Assembly (NCBI GenBank): GCA_944391745.1 | Contig: CALXUS010000009.1 | Coordinates: forward strand, 1 to 64,000 | DNA from: an uncultured Clostridia bacterium | Lineage (GTDB): Bacteria; Bacillota; Clostridia; TANB77; CAG-508 | Reading direction: 5' to 3' | DNA length: 64,000 nucleotides | In this document: in pieces, positions 18,963 to 27,273 of the stretch | Layout: each line of letters opens with the position of its first letter | How positions within the stretch are numbered: position 1 is the first letter of the stretch | Notes under the pieces: model-generated | What the model was told of the DNA's origin: nothing | Databases searched by the model: none | Seen by the model: only the letters and a program-made list of their open reading frames with translations | Translations under genes and position numbers: made by a program

Positions 18963-19193
18963 TTATAAAACTTCTACAAATATATTAGTTGCATCATCAT
19001 TTCTAATAGCAATAATATTACCTCTAAACTCATAAGCTCTTGGGTCACCAAATGGGCTAGAGAATATAGGACAAATTAAAGTATTTTCTAGTAATCCTAA
19101 ATCATATAATCTTCTAGTAATTTTATTATCACAAGAAATTTTTTTTACAACAGCTTTTTCATTCAATTTTAAATTATTTAAAGTCATATACAT
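18963..19193 (-). CDS. feoA: Ferrous iron transport protein A
   Basis: Small cytosolic SH3-like protein (76 residues) that assists FeoB. The family core is visible: GEKAVVKKI-like start (LNEKAVVKKISCD), RRLYDLGLLENT and the central PFGDPRAYEFRGNIIAIR, ending in IFVEVL. AGAGG lies 5 bp before the ATG at 19193; a second in-frame ATG two codons later is possible. feoB is 1 kb downstream on the same strand, beyond the opposing metallopeptidase gene. Confidence 0.93.
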   Translation of the reverse strand: MYMTLNNLKLNEKAVVKKISCDNKITRRLYDLGLLENTLICPIFSSPFGDPRAYEFRGNIIAIRNDDATNIFVEVL

Positions 19194-19225
19194 ACATACC
19201 TCTATATATTTATTTTATGCTATGA

Positions 19226-19254
19226 TTGACATATAAGTTATTATGAATTAAAAT
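19226..19254 (+). promoter_or_regulatory. Promoter of the dUTPase gene
   Basis: TTGACA (19226-19231), 17 bp, TAAAAT (19249-19254), about 85 bp upstream of the preferred ATG. Confidence 0.65.
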
Positions 19255-19339
19255 GTGAATGATAAAAATAATTTTACATTATGCGCAATTACCATATAAT
19301 GTAAATAAAAAATATTATAATATAAAAGGAGAAATTAAC

Positions 19340-19801
19340 ATGGAAAAATTAAGAGGATTTGAAATAGCTAAAGGATGGGAAAATAAAAATATACACTTAC
19401 CAAAAAGATCTACCAAATATGCAGCAGGTTATGATGTAGAAGCAGCAGAAGATACTATTATTCCTGCATTCAAACCTGGTGTAAAGCCAACTTTAATACC
19501 AACAGGACTAAAAGCATATTGTCAAAGAGATGAATGGTACATGTTAGCTAATAGAAGCAGTGGTCCAAAAAAAGGTTTAGTTATGGCAAATAGTATTGGA
19601 ATAATTGATTCAGACTACTATGGAAATGAATCAAATGATGGTCATTTTTATTTTCAATATATAAATATATTAGATCATGACATTGAAATAAAAAAAGGAG
19701 ATATAATTGGACAAGTAATATTCCAAAAATATTTAATAGCAGATAATGACAATGCTGAAGGAGAAAGAAAGGGCGGATTTGGATCAACAGATAAAAAATA
19801 A
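19340..19801 (+). CDS. dut: dUTP diphosphatase (dUTPase)
   Basis: Hydrolyses dUTP to dUMP and pyrophosphate, keeping uracil out of DNA. Trimeric dUTPase motifs are visible: AAGYDVEAAED (motif 1), NRSSGPKKGL (motif 2), NSIGIIDSDYYG (motif 3), GQVIFQKY (motif 4) and the terminal RKGGFGSTDK (motif 5). ATG 19340 follows AAAAGGAG; upstream in-frame codons lack a ribosome site. The spacer between motif 3 and the QY strand is longer than in E. coli Dut. The product is 153 residues. Confidence 0.93.
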   Translation: MEKLRGFEIAKGWENKNIHLPKRSTKYAAGYDVEAAEDTIIPAFKPGVKPTLIPTGLKAYCQRDEWYMLANRSSGPKKGLVMANSIGIIDSDYYGNESNDGHFYFQYINILDHDIEIKKGDIIGQVIFQKYLIADNDNAEGERKGGFGSTDKK

Positions 19802-19816
19802 AGAAAGGAAAATACA

Positions 19817-20353
19817 ATGAAATTATTAATTGCTTCAGATATACATGGCTCAAGTTATTATGCACAAAAACTAAAAGAATTAGTAAAAGAGGAAACCGCA
19901 GATAAATTAATCCTATTAGGGGATTTATATTATCATGGACCAAGAAATCCATTACCAAAAGAATATAATCCTGCAAAAGTATGTGAAATTTTAAATTCTA
20001 TGAAAGATATAATTCGTTGTGTTAAGGGGAACTGCGATGCAGAGGTAGATGAAATGATATCAGAATTTAAGTTTGAAGATGAAATTGAAATGGTAATAAA
20101 TGATAAAGTAACTATATTTACACATGGACAAAAATATAATATAAATAATTTACCAAAAAAGAATTTCGATGTATTAGTATATGGGCATTTTCACACAGGA
20201 TTTATTCAAAGTCAAGATGGACTTTTATTTTTAAATCCAGGCTCAATATCATTACCAAAAGAAAATACCAAAAATAGTTATATGATGTGGGAAGATAACT
20301 TAATACAATTAAAAGATATAGATGGTAATGTAATAGATCAAAGAAAACTGTAA
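19817..20353 (+). CDS. YfcE/MJ0936-type phosphodiesterase
   Basis: Calcineurin-fold metallophosphoesterase, 178 residues. Metal ligands are in SDIHGS, LLGDLYYHGPRN, KGNCDAEVD, FTHGQKY and YGHFHTGF. The DLYYHGPRN insertion and length match E. coli YfcE, which hydrolyses artificial phosphodiesters; the natural substrate is unknown. It follows dut by 15 bp with AAAGGA at the start, so it is probably in the same transcript. Confidence 0.92.
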   Translation: MKLLIASDIHGSSYYAQKLKELVKEETADKLILLGDLYYHGPRNPLPKEYNPAKVCEILNSMKDIIRCVKGNCDAEVDEMISEFKFEDEIEMVINDKVTIFTHGQKYNINNLPKKNFDVLVYGHFHTGFIQSQDGLLFLNPGSISLPKENTKNSYMMWEDNLIQLKDIDGNVIDQRKL

Positions 20354-20415
20354 TATAAAATTATTAAATGGTAATAATAAAAGTAATATAAATTAACTTT
20401 TATGTGGAGGAAATG

Positions 20416-21990
20416 TTGAAAACAATATTATATAATGCAAATATAATTACAATGAGTAAAAAAGATGAAATAAATAAAAAACCTCAAATTAAAAGTGCAA
20501 TAATTTATGAAAACGGAATAATTTTAAACGTTGGGGAAGATGAAGAAATATTAAAATTAAAAGATAATAAAACTAAAATAATAAATATGGAAGGAAAAAC
20601 TATCCTTCCTAGTTTTATTGATTCACATAGTCACTTTTCAGCTGTTGCCAATTCTTTTTTACAAATAAATTTGAATAATTGTAAGTCATTTGAAGAAATA
20701 AAAAATAAAATATTAAAATATATTAAACAAAACAATATTAGTGATGATGAATGGATAATAGCAGAGGGGTATGACAATAACAATTTACAAGAAAAATCAC
20801 ATCCGGATATTAATTTTTTTAAAAGTCTAAAAATTAATAATCCAATAGTTTTAAAACATAAATCAGGACATTTAGGTGTATTTAATGAAAAGGCTTTGAA
20901 AGAATTGAATGTAAATGAAAAAACAATTTCTCCAGAAGGTGGAAAAATTGAAGTGAAAAATAATCAACTAACAGGATATATGGAAGAAAATGCATTCTTA
21001 TATTTTTTAAAACAAGTACCATTACCTGATATTGAAAGCTTAATGAAAGCCTATGAACTAGCACAAGAAAAATATTTATCCTATGGAATTACAACAATTC
21101 AAGAAGGATATATGTCAAAAGAATTAATATATATATATAATGAACTCTTGAAAAGAAATAAGTTAAAATTAGATATAGTAGGTTATCCAGAATATGAAAG
21201 TATAGAGAAATATAAAAACAAATTTCCAAACTCATATAAAAAATATGATAAACATTTTAAAATACAAGGAATAAAAATGATACTTGATGGATCTCCACAA
21301 GGTAAAACAGCATGGATGAAAGAACCTTATGAATCAGAAAAAGCTACAGGTTATAAAGGATATCCTACTATGAAACATGAAGACATACTAAAAAATATAG
21401 AATATGCTAAAGAAAATGACTTACAAATATTAGCACATTGTAATGGAGATGCTGCAATCGAAGAATATATAAAAGATTGTAAAGAAATAGGAGACGTAAG
21501 AAAATTAAGACCAGTAATAATACATTCACAATTAATAACAAAAGAGGAACTAATAGAGGCAAAGAAAATTGGATTAATTCCATCTTTTTTTATAGGTCAT
21601 GTATATTATTGGGGAGATACACATATAAAAAACATGGGAATAGATAGAGCAAATAAAATTAGTCCAGTAAAAGAAGCCATAAAAAATGATATGATATTTA
21701 CTTTACATCAAGATGCACCGATAATTGAACCTAATATGTTAGAAACAATATGGTGCTCAGCAAAAAGACAAACAAAAAATAATGTTATATTAGGTGAAGA
21801 AGAGAGAATATCTGTATATGAAGCGTTAAAGGGAATAACAATAAATGCAGCCTATAGCTATTTTGAGGAAAATGAAAAGGGCTCAATAGAAAGTGGAAAA
21901 AAAGCCAATTTAGTAATATTAGATAAAAATCCACTAAATGAGCCTATAGATGAAATTCCGAAAATTAAAATATTAAAAACAATATATTAA
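20416..21990 (+). CDS. Amidohydrolase family 3 (YtcJ-like) metal-dependent hydrolase
   Basis: TIM-barrel amidohydrolase of 524 residues. Metal-site motifs are IDSHSHF near the N-terminus, KLDIVGYPEYE, LAHCNGDAAIEEY, VIIHSQL and LHQDAPIIEP near the C-terminus; the flanking beta-sandwich starts with ILYNANIITM. Family members cleave amides such as N-formyl or N-acyl groups; the substrate is unknown. GGAGG (20406-20410) best fits TTG 20416, five bases downstream; GTG 20404 would overlap the ribosome site and ATG 20413 is only two bases away. No partner gene is evident. Confidence 0.87.
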   Translation: MKTILYNANIITMSKKDEINKKPQIKSAIIYENGIILNVGEDEEILKLKDNKTKIINMEGKTILPSFIDSHSHFSAVANSFLQINLNNCKSFEEIKNKILKYIKQNNISDDEWIIAEGYDNNNLQEKSHPDINFFKSLKINNPIVLKHKSGHLGVFNEKALKELNVNEKTISPEGGKIEVKNNQLTGYMEENAFLYFLKQVPLPDIESLMKAYELAQEKYLSYGITTIQEGYMSKELIYIYNELLKRNKLKLDIVGYPEYESIEKYKNKFPNSYKKYDKHFKIQGIKMILDGSPQGKTAWMKEPYESEKATGYKGYPTMKHEDILKNIEYAKENDLQILAHCNGDAAIEEYIKDCKEIGDVRKLRPVIIHSQLITKEELIEAKKIGLIPSFFIGHVYYWGDTHIKNMGIDRANKISPVKEAIKNDMIFTLHQDAPIIEPNMLETIWCSAKRQTKNNVILGEEERISVYEALKGITINAAYSYFEENEKGSIESGKKANLVILDKNPLNEPIDEIPKIKILKTIY

Positions 21991-22054
21991 TTATTATAAT
22001 AATATTTAGTAACATTAAATTAAAAAAGACATACTATATAATAAGGGGGATTTT

Positions 22055-22504
22055 ATGTTACTAAATATGGCAAAAGCCGAAATAAAGGGTGGAAAAAATT
22101 ACCCGAAAATTAGAGGAATAGTAAATTTAAGACAAACTGGTAAAGGAGTTTTAATTACTGCAAAAATATATAATTTGCCTACAACAATTGGAAATTGCAA
22201 TAAAAGGATATTTGGATTTCATATTCATGAAGGAAATTCATGTACTGGAAATAAAGAATATGAATTTGCAAATACTTTATCACATTATAATCCTGGTAAT
22301 TGTAATCATCCGCATCATGCAGGAGATTTACCTCCATTATTTGAAAACAAAGGGTTTGCTTACATGAATTTCTTAACAGATAGAATAACATTAAAAGAAG
22401 TAATAGGAAAAGCTGTAGTTATTCATAGTATGCCAGATGATTTTACAAGTCAACCATCAGGAAATTCAGAAGAAAAAATTGCCTGCGGAATAATAAAAAG
22501 ATAG
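22055..22504 (+). CDS. sodC: Cu/Zn superoxide dismutase, apparently cytosolic
   Basis: Disproportionates superoxide to oxygen and peroxide. Copper and zinc ligands are present in GFHIHEGNSC, LSHYNPGN, CNHPHHAGDLP and VIHSMPDDFTSQPSGNSEEK, and the ACGII terminus is conserved. Unlike most bacterial SodC proteins there is no signal peptide; the first residues are polar MAKAEIKGG. The ribosome site is AGGGGG. A shorter start at the second Met (22067) is possible. It is monocistronic with a terminator directly downstream. Confidence 0.93.
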   Translation: MLLNMAKAEIKGGKNYPKIRGIVNLRQTGKGVLITAKIYNLPTTIGNCNKRIFGFHIHEGNSCTGNKEYEFANTLSHYNPGNCNHPHHAGDLPPLFENKGFAYMNFLTDRITLKEVIGKAVVIHSMPDDFTSQPSGNSEEKIACGIIKR

Positions 22505-22535
22505 CAGTTACTCAGTTAATTGAGTAACTGTTTAT
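22505..22535 (+). terminator. Terminator after sodC
   Basis: CAGTTACTCA (22505-22514), six-base loop, TGAGTAACTG (22521-22530), then TTTATT. Confidence 0.75.
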
Positions 22536-22580
22536 TAAAATAAAAGTCGAATTGTGTAATACAAAAAGTTATAAAAAGTA

Positions 22581-22609
22581 TTGACAAAAAATGGAAAAGA
22601 TTGTATTAT
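22581..22609 (+). promoter_or_regulatory. Orphan consensus promoter without an ORF downstream
   Basis: TTGACA (22581-22586), 17 bp, TATTAT (22604-22609). No coding sequence on the plus strand begins for 900 bp; the next gene, rlmH, is on the other strand. Confidence 0.6.
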
Positions 22610-22615
22610 ATCAAT

Positions 22616-22861
22616 ATGATATTTCATTTAATTTTATTTATTTCAATTTTTTTTATTGTAAAAACCATTCTTATAAAAGTGTTAGCAAAATGTATAAGTA
22701 AAAACAAAATTAATCAAGTTATTACTTTTGTAGAGGACAAGGTATTATAAAAAATTCTTTCTATTTTTATAAATAATTCAATATATTTATATATAAAATT
22801 TATTCTTAAATTATAAAGCTCCCCCTATAAAAGAAAATATCCTCTACAAAATAAAAATACA
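22616..22861 (+). ncRNA. Candidate noncoding RNA or long inverted repeat
   Basis: The region between the orphan promoter and rlmH has no ORF. TTTTGTAGAGGA (22728-22739) and TCCTCTACAAAA (22842-22853) are perfectly complementary 12-mers that would enclose about 100 nt of AU-rich sequence. CTCCCCC (22820-22826) is a striking GC patch in this AT background. No known RNA family is recognised, and either strand could be the transcribed one. Confidence 0.3.
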
Positions 22862-23341
22862 TTACTTATGATAAACCTCACCATTATTAATTTTAAAAGC
22901 CCTATATATTTGTTCAAGTAAAAAAACTCGAATTAATTGGTGAGGAAAGGTCATTTTTGAAAAACATATAGATTCATTAGATACTTTTCTTACATTATCA
23001 TTGAATCCCAAAGACCCACCTATAACAAAAGTTATACTACTATTAATTAATTGAATATCATTTAACTTTTGAGCGAATTCTTCAGATGAATATTGTTTAC
23101 CTTTTAAATCTAAACAAATTGTATAAGAATCTTTTGATAAATGAGATATAATATCTAAACTTTCAGAATTTTTTATTTGAAGCTCTAGAGAAGAATTTGA
23201 TTTATCTGGTATTTTTTTATCTCCTAATTCAATAACTTTTAAAACACAATATTTTGAAAGTCTTTTAGAATATTCACTAATAGCATCTTTTAAATATTGC
23301 TCCTTAATTTTCCCTACACAAACTATATTAATATGAACCAT
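22862..23341 (-). CDS. rlmH: 23S rRNA (pseudouridine1915-N3)-methyltransferase
   Basis: SPOUT methyltransferase modifying helix 69 of 23S rRNA. The 159 residues equal the family's standard length. Motifs include VGKIKEQYLKDAISEYSKRL, LDLKGKQYSSEEFA, FVIGGSLGF and FPHQLIRVFLLEQIYRAFKI. The start at 23341 is supported by GGAG 7 bp upstream; a longer reading from 23407 has no ribosome site. It ends in GEVYHK as usual. Confidence 0.95.
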   Translation of the reverse strand: MVHINIVCVGKIKEQYLKDAISEYSKRLSKYCVLKVIELGDKKIPDKSNSSLELQIKNSESLDIISHLSKDSYTICLDLKGKQYSSEEFAQKLNDIQLINSSITFVIGGSLGFNDNVRKVSNESICFSKMTFPHQLIRVFLLEQIYRAFKINNGEVYHK

Positions 23342-23434
23342 ATTTTCTCCTAAATACAAATTTACCTTATTATATAGCATTTTTACAAAATAAACAACAA
23401 TAAGCACTAATGAATGTAATTAATTAAAAGAATG

Positions 23435-23463
23435 TTGTATTATTTTTTTTGTTATGCTATAGT
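23435..23463 (+). promoter_or_regulatory. Promoter of the NQ-repeat membrane protein gene
   Basis: TTGTAT (23435-23440), 17 bp, extended TGC then TATAGT (23458-23463); start codon 44 bp downstream. Confidence 0.6.
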
Positions 23464-23506
23464 TTATGTAGAAGTATAAATCAAAAGAAAATTAGGGGGA
23501 ATAATA

Positions 23507-24277
23507 ATGGGGGAACAAGAGAATAGATTAGAGCAAAATAATTTGAATGGCTCTGAACAAAAAAACGAAGTAGGAAAAATACTAGAAAGCACAAATTTTA
23601 CGAATCAAGCTGAAACAGCAAATCAATCAAATATAAATAATCAAGGATATCAATCTAATGTGCAAGGAACTATGACAAACCAAAATAATATGCAAGAATC
23701 AATGACGAATCAATATAATATGCAAGGAAGTATGGTAAACCAAAACAATATGCAAGATACAATGGCAAATCAATATAATATGCAAGATACAATGACAAGT
23801 CAATATAATATGCAAGAGCAAGCAAAAGTATTAAATTCTCAAAATCAATTTAAAGCAGGGAATCCTAATTATGAGCAACAGAAAGCTGAATACCAAATAA
23901 CAAAAAGACGCAGTAACTATATTTTAATATTTGGAATTATAGCTATTATATTGGTCGTTTTAGTATTTGTTTTTTGTGGAGATATAAAATTTAGGGTAAT
24001 AACAGAAGACAACATTGAAGAGATTATAGATGAATTAGCTGAAAATAATGAAGATGATTTCTGTTATTTTGCTTACGATTGGATTTACTATGCTAAAATG
24101 GAGATAGATGCTGGAAATGTTAGTAGTAAGGCTACATTAGGTGATGAAAAAATACTCCAAAACCTTTATGGAAAAAGAGTGGGAAAAATAATACAAGAGG
24201 GAAAAGAAAGACTAGAGGAAAGTAGCTGGACATTAGAATCTTTTAAACGTGCATTAGTTCAAATTATATTATATTAG
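23507..24277 (+). CDS. Repeat-rich single-pass membrane protein of unknown function
   Basis: Not recognised as a known family. The first 135 residues are Asn/Gln/Met-rich and carry a tandem 10-residue repeat (NMQxTMTNQY type, about 5.6 copies, DNA period 30 bp). One transmembrane helix (about residues 144-165) follows. The C-terminal 90 residues are acidic and helical with EDNIEEIIDELAENNEDDFCY, and may form a small folded domain. The layout suggests a cytosolic disordered N-tail and an outside domain, or the reverse. The DUF975-like protein near 61.7 kb has a comparable NQ-rich repeat tract. It follows AGGGGG and its own promoter. Confidence 0.7.
   Translation: MGEQENRLEQNNLNGSEQKNEVGKILESTNFTNQAETANQSNINNQGYQSNVQGTMTNQNNMQESMTNQYNMQGSMVNQNNMQDTMANQYNMQDTMTSQYNMQEQAKVLNSQNQFKAGNPNYEQQKAEYQITKRRSNYILIFGIIAIILVVLVFVFCGDIKFRVITEDNIEEIIDELAENNEDDFCYFAYDWIYYAKMEIDAGNVSSKATLGDEKILQNLYGKRVGKIIQEGKERLEESSWTLESFKRALVQIILY
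23651..23818 (+). repeat. 30-bp tandem repeat in coding sequence
   Basis: About 5.6 copies of a 30-bp unit beginning CAATATAATATGCAAGATAC, in frame, encoding the NMQ-rich decapeptides. Copies differ by several substitutions, so the array is diverged rather than recent. Confidence 0.85.
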
Positions 24278-24324
24278 TTTATATATCAAAAACATAAAAA
24301 ATAACAAAAAAAAGACCAAAAGGC

Positions 24325-24353
24325 TTGACAAATTAGTAAAAATGGTGTAAAGT
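24325..24353 (+). promoter_or_regulatory. Promoter of the ylxM-ffh operon
   Basis: TTGACA (24325-24330), 17 bp, TAAAGT (24348-24353), 88 bp before ylxM. Confidence 0.65.
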
Positions 24354-24377
24354 ATATATGCTTTACACTTATTTTTT
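24345..24377 (+). terminator. Dyad with T-run overlapping the ylxM promoter
   Basis: GTGTAAAG (24345-24352), eight bases, CTTTACAC (24361-24368), then TTATTTTTT. It can terminate the upstream membrane-protein transcript, while its left arm covers the -10 of the ylxM promoter, so it may equally be an operator. Confidence 0.5.
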
Positions 24378-24440
24378 CGCTTTTAGAAAAAATAATCTAA
24401 AACTTGTTATAAAATTAAATATAATATGTGAGGATAATAT

Positions 24441-24788
24441 ATGGATAAACATATTGAAATAAGTATGCTATGGCAAATATATGGTAAATTATTAACAGAT
24501 AAACAATATAAGGTTATAAATGATTACTATAATAATGATTTATCTTTGTCAGAAATTGCAGAAAATTATCACATATCAAGACAGGGAGTAAGAGATATTA
24601 TAATGAAAGGAGAAAGTAAGCTTTTCGAATATGAAGAAAAGCTAGCAATCATGAAAAAGACACAAAAACAAGAAGATCAAATTCAACTGATATTATCTCA
24701 ATTAAGTGAAATTAAAGACAATTCATCAGATAAAAAAATTGAGAAAATATTAAATGAAGTTCAAAAAGAATTAAGCGTTCTAGCATAG
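24441..24788 (+). CDS. ylxM: YlxM/p13-like HTH protein, SRP-associated
   Basis: A 115-residue helix-turn-helix protein like sigma-70 region 4 (TDKQYKVINDYYNNDLSLSE, NYHISRQGVRDIIMKGESKL), followed by a helical tail. YlxM members are encoded beside ffh and in streptococci modulate the signal recognition particle. Here ffh begins 39 bp downstream. The ribosome site is GTGAGGA. Confidence 0.92.
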   Translation: MDKHIEISMLWQIYGKLLTDKQYKVINDYYNNDLSLSEIAENYHISRQGVRDIIMKGESKLFEYEEKLAIMKKTQKQEDQIQLILSQLSEIKDNSSDKKIEKILNEVQKELSVLA

Positions 24789-24827
24789 GAAAAGGTATTT
24801 ATTCATAAGAAAAGGAGGATTTAACCA

Positions 24828-26213
24828 ATGGCTTTTGAAGGATTATCAGAAAAGTTACAAGCTTTTACAAAAAAACTTAGAGGTAAAGCAAGGATTACTG
24901 AATCTGATCTTAATGAAATGTTAAGAGAAGTAAAATTAGCATTACTAGAAGCGGATGTTAATTATAAAGTAGTAAAAGAATTCATAAACTCTATCCATGA
25001 TAAAGCATTGGGGCAGGATGTTCTAAAATCATTAACGCCTGGACAACAAGTTGTAAAAATAGTAAAAGATGAGTTAATTGAACTTTTAGGTGGAACAGAT
25101 AGCAAAATAGCCTTTTCTCCTAATCCACCTACAATTGTTATGTTAGTGGGTTTGCAAGGTTCAGGAAAAACAACAACAGCAGGAAAATTAGCAAACTTGC
25201 TAAGAAAGCAAGGCAAAAAGCCACTATTAGTAGCAGCTGATGTTTATAGACCAGCAGCTATAAAACAATTACAAGTGGTAGGTAATGAATTAAATATTCC
25301 GGTTTATGCAAATGAAACAGAAAAGGACGTAGTAAAAATTGCAAAACAAGCTAAAGAAATTGCAATCAGCAAATTAAACGATGTAGTAATACTTGATACA
25401 GCTGGTAGATTGCAAATTGATGAAAAGCTAATGCAAGAATTAAAAAATGTAAAATTAAATGTAAAGCCTCATGAAATTTTATTAGTTGTAGATTCAATGA
25501 CAGGTCAGGAAGCAGTTAATGTAGCCACAAAATTTAATGAAGATTTAGGAATAGATGGTGTTATATTAACAAAGCTAGATGGCGATGCACGTGGTGGTGC
25601 AGCTATTTCAGTTAAGAAAGTTACAGGAAAGCCAATAAAATATGTTGGTACTGGAGAAAAATTAAATGAAATAGAAGAGTTTCATCCAGATAGAATGGCA
25701 TCAAGAATTCTTGGAATGGGAGATGTGCTTTCTATAATTGAACAAGCTGAAGAAGCATTTGATAAAGAAGAAGCTGAAAAATTGGAAAAAAAGCTAAAAA
25801 AGAATAAGGACTTAGATTTAAACGATTACTTAGTTCAATTAAAGCAAGTAAAGAAAATGGGTTCATTCTCATCTTTATTAAAAATGATTCCTGGAATGAA
25901 TAAATTAGATGTCGATATTGATGATAAAGAATTCTTAAGAATAGAAGCAATAATAAGTTCTATGACTAATGAAGAAAGAGAAAATCCAAAGCTTTTAAAT
26001 GCATCTAGAAGAGTTAGAATTGCAAATGGTAGTGGAACACAAGTGCAAGAAATAAATAAATTTATGAAATCATTTGAATTAACTCAAAATATGATGAAAA
26101 AAATGAGAAATGGAACATTAGATCCAAGAATGAAGAAAATGATGAAAGGCCTAAACTTAGATAAGATGTCAGAAGAGGATTTAAAGAGTTTAGAAGAAAA
26201 GCTTGGTAAATAA
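24828..26213 (+). CDS. ffh: Signal recognition particle protein Ffh
   Basis: SRP GTPase that delivers nascent membrane proteins to FtsY and the translocon with the 4.5S/scRNA. The N domain is followed by the G domain with GLQGSGKTTTAGKLA (P-loop), VAADVYRPAA, LDTAGRL, TKLDGDARGG and the GTGEKL closing loop. The Met-rich M domain contains KKMGSFSSLLKMIPGM and MKKMRNGTLDPRMKKMMKG. It is full-length (461) and preceded by AAAGGAGG. Confidence 0.98.
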   Translation: MAFEGLSEKLQAFTKKLRGKARITESDLNEMLREVKLALLEADVNYKVVKEFINSIHDKALGQDVLKSLTPGQQVVKIVKDELIELLGGTDSKIAFSPNPPTIVMLVGLQGSGKTTTAGKLANLLRKQGKKPLLVAADVYRPAAIKQLQVVGNELNIPVYANETEKDVVKIAKQAKEIAISKLNDVVILDTAGRLQIDEKLMQELKNVKLNVKPHEILLVVDSMTGQEAVNVATKFNEDLGIDGVILTKLDGDARGGAAISVKKVTGKPIKYVGTGEKLNEIEEFHPDRMASRILGMGDVLSIIEQAEEAFDKEEAEKLEKKLKKNKDLDLNDYLVQLKQVKKMGSFSSLLKMIPGMNKLDVDIDDKEFLRIEAIISSMTNEERENPKLLNASRRVRIANGSGTQVQEINKFMKSFELTQNMMKKMRNGTLDPRMKKMMKGLNLDKMSEEDLKSLEEKLGK

Positions 26214-26260
26214 GATATTAAATTTAAATAATATATATACATTTATTAGGAGGTGATACC

Positions 26261-26494
26261 ATGGTAAAAATAAGATTACAAAGAGTAGGAGCAAAAAAAG
26301 CACCTTTCTATCACATTGTTGTAGCTGACTCAAGAGTTGCTAGAGATGGAAAAATAATTGAACAAATAGGAACATATGATCCAATGACAAATCCATCAAC
26401 AATAGTACTTGATAAAGAAAAAGCAGAAAAATGGATAAAAAATGGCGCAAAACCTACTGATACAGTAAAAGCTTTAATTGCTAAAGCAAAATAA
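26261..26494 (+). CDS. rpsP: 30S ribosomal protein S16
   Basis: A 77-residue S16 with the signature [38 protein letters not shown] and [17 protein letters not shown]. Located 47 bp after ffh with AGGAGGTGA before the ATG, in the standard Firmicutes order. Confidence 0.98.
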   Translation: MVKIRLQRVGAKKAPFYHIVVADSRVARDGKIIEQIGTYDPMTNPSTIVLDKEKAEKWIKNGAKPTDTVKALIAKAK

Positions 26495-26506
26495 GGAGAA
26501 TGTCAA

Positions 26507-26743
26507 ATGGAAGAAGTATTAAGAACAATACTAGAAAATTTAGTAGAAAACAAAAAAGCAATATCAATTGAACTTCAACAAGAAGAAGGAAAAGATATTT
26601 ACGTAGTTAAAGTAGCACAAGATGAAGAAGGAAAAGTAATTGGTAGACAAGGCAGAATTGCTAAAGCAATAAAAACTATTACAAAGGCATTAGGTGCAAA
26701 AGAAGGTAGAAAAGTTGAAGTAGTTTTTCCTTTTAAAAAATAA
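26507..26743 (+). CDS. khpA: KhpA-type KH-domain RNA-binding protein
   Basis: A 78-residue single type II KH domain with the GxxG-type loop in VIGRQGRIAKAIKTI. KhpA forms a complex with KhpB/Jag and binds many RNAs, affecting cell size in Gram-positives. It lies 12 bp after rpsP, with AAGGAG upstream. Confidence 0.95.
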   Translation: MEEVLRTILENLVENKKAISIELQQEEGKDIYVVKVAQDEEGKVIGRQGRIAKAIKTITKALGAKEGRKVEVVFPFKK

Positions 26744-26781
26744 TATCAAAACTTAAGTTAAATACTTAGGAAGGATAAGTA

Positions 26782-27273
26782 ATGCAGGAAAGATTTGAAA
26801 TTGGAAAAATAGTTAATACACATGGTATAAAAGGCGAAGTAAAAGTAGCAATGTACACTGATAATATTAACAATTTTAAGAAAAATAATATAATATATGT
26901 AGACAATAATGAATATGTAATTGAAACTTCAAGACTTCAAAAAAATATGATAATTTTAAAACTAAAAAATGTAGATAATATGAATGATGCAGAAAATTTA
27001 AGAAACTGTATTATAACTATAGAAAGAAGTAAAAAGAAATTACCTGAAGGAACATATTATATAGCTGATTTAGTTGGATTAGAAGTATATACAGATGAAG
27101 GAAAATTATTAGGAAAAGTTGCCGATATATATAATACAGGAGCCAATGATATTTATACTGTAAAAACAATAGAAGGAAAAGAAATTTTACTTCCAGCAAT
27201 AAAAGATGTTATAAAAAATATTGACTTGGAAAATAAAAAAATAATAGTTCACTTATTGAAAGGACTAATATAA
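26782..27273 (+). CDS. rimM: Ribosome maturation factor RimM
   Basis: Binds S19 and assists maturation of the 30S head. The N-terminal RimM domain has IGKIVNTHGIKGEVKV and the C-terminal PRC-barrel has DLVGLEVYTDEGKLLGKVAD and ILLPAIKDVIKNID. At 163 residues it has the normal length. Its stop codon overlaps the trmD start (TAATG), indicating coupling. Confidence 0.96.
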   Translation: MQERFEIGKIVNTHGIKGEVKVAMYTDNINNFKKNNIIYVDNNEYVIETSRLQKNMIILKLKNVDNMNDAENLRNCIITIERSKKKLPEGTYYIADLVGLEVYTDEGKLLGKVADIYNTGANDIYTVKTIEGKEILLPAIKDVIKNIDLENKKIIVHLLKGLI

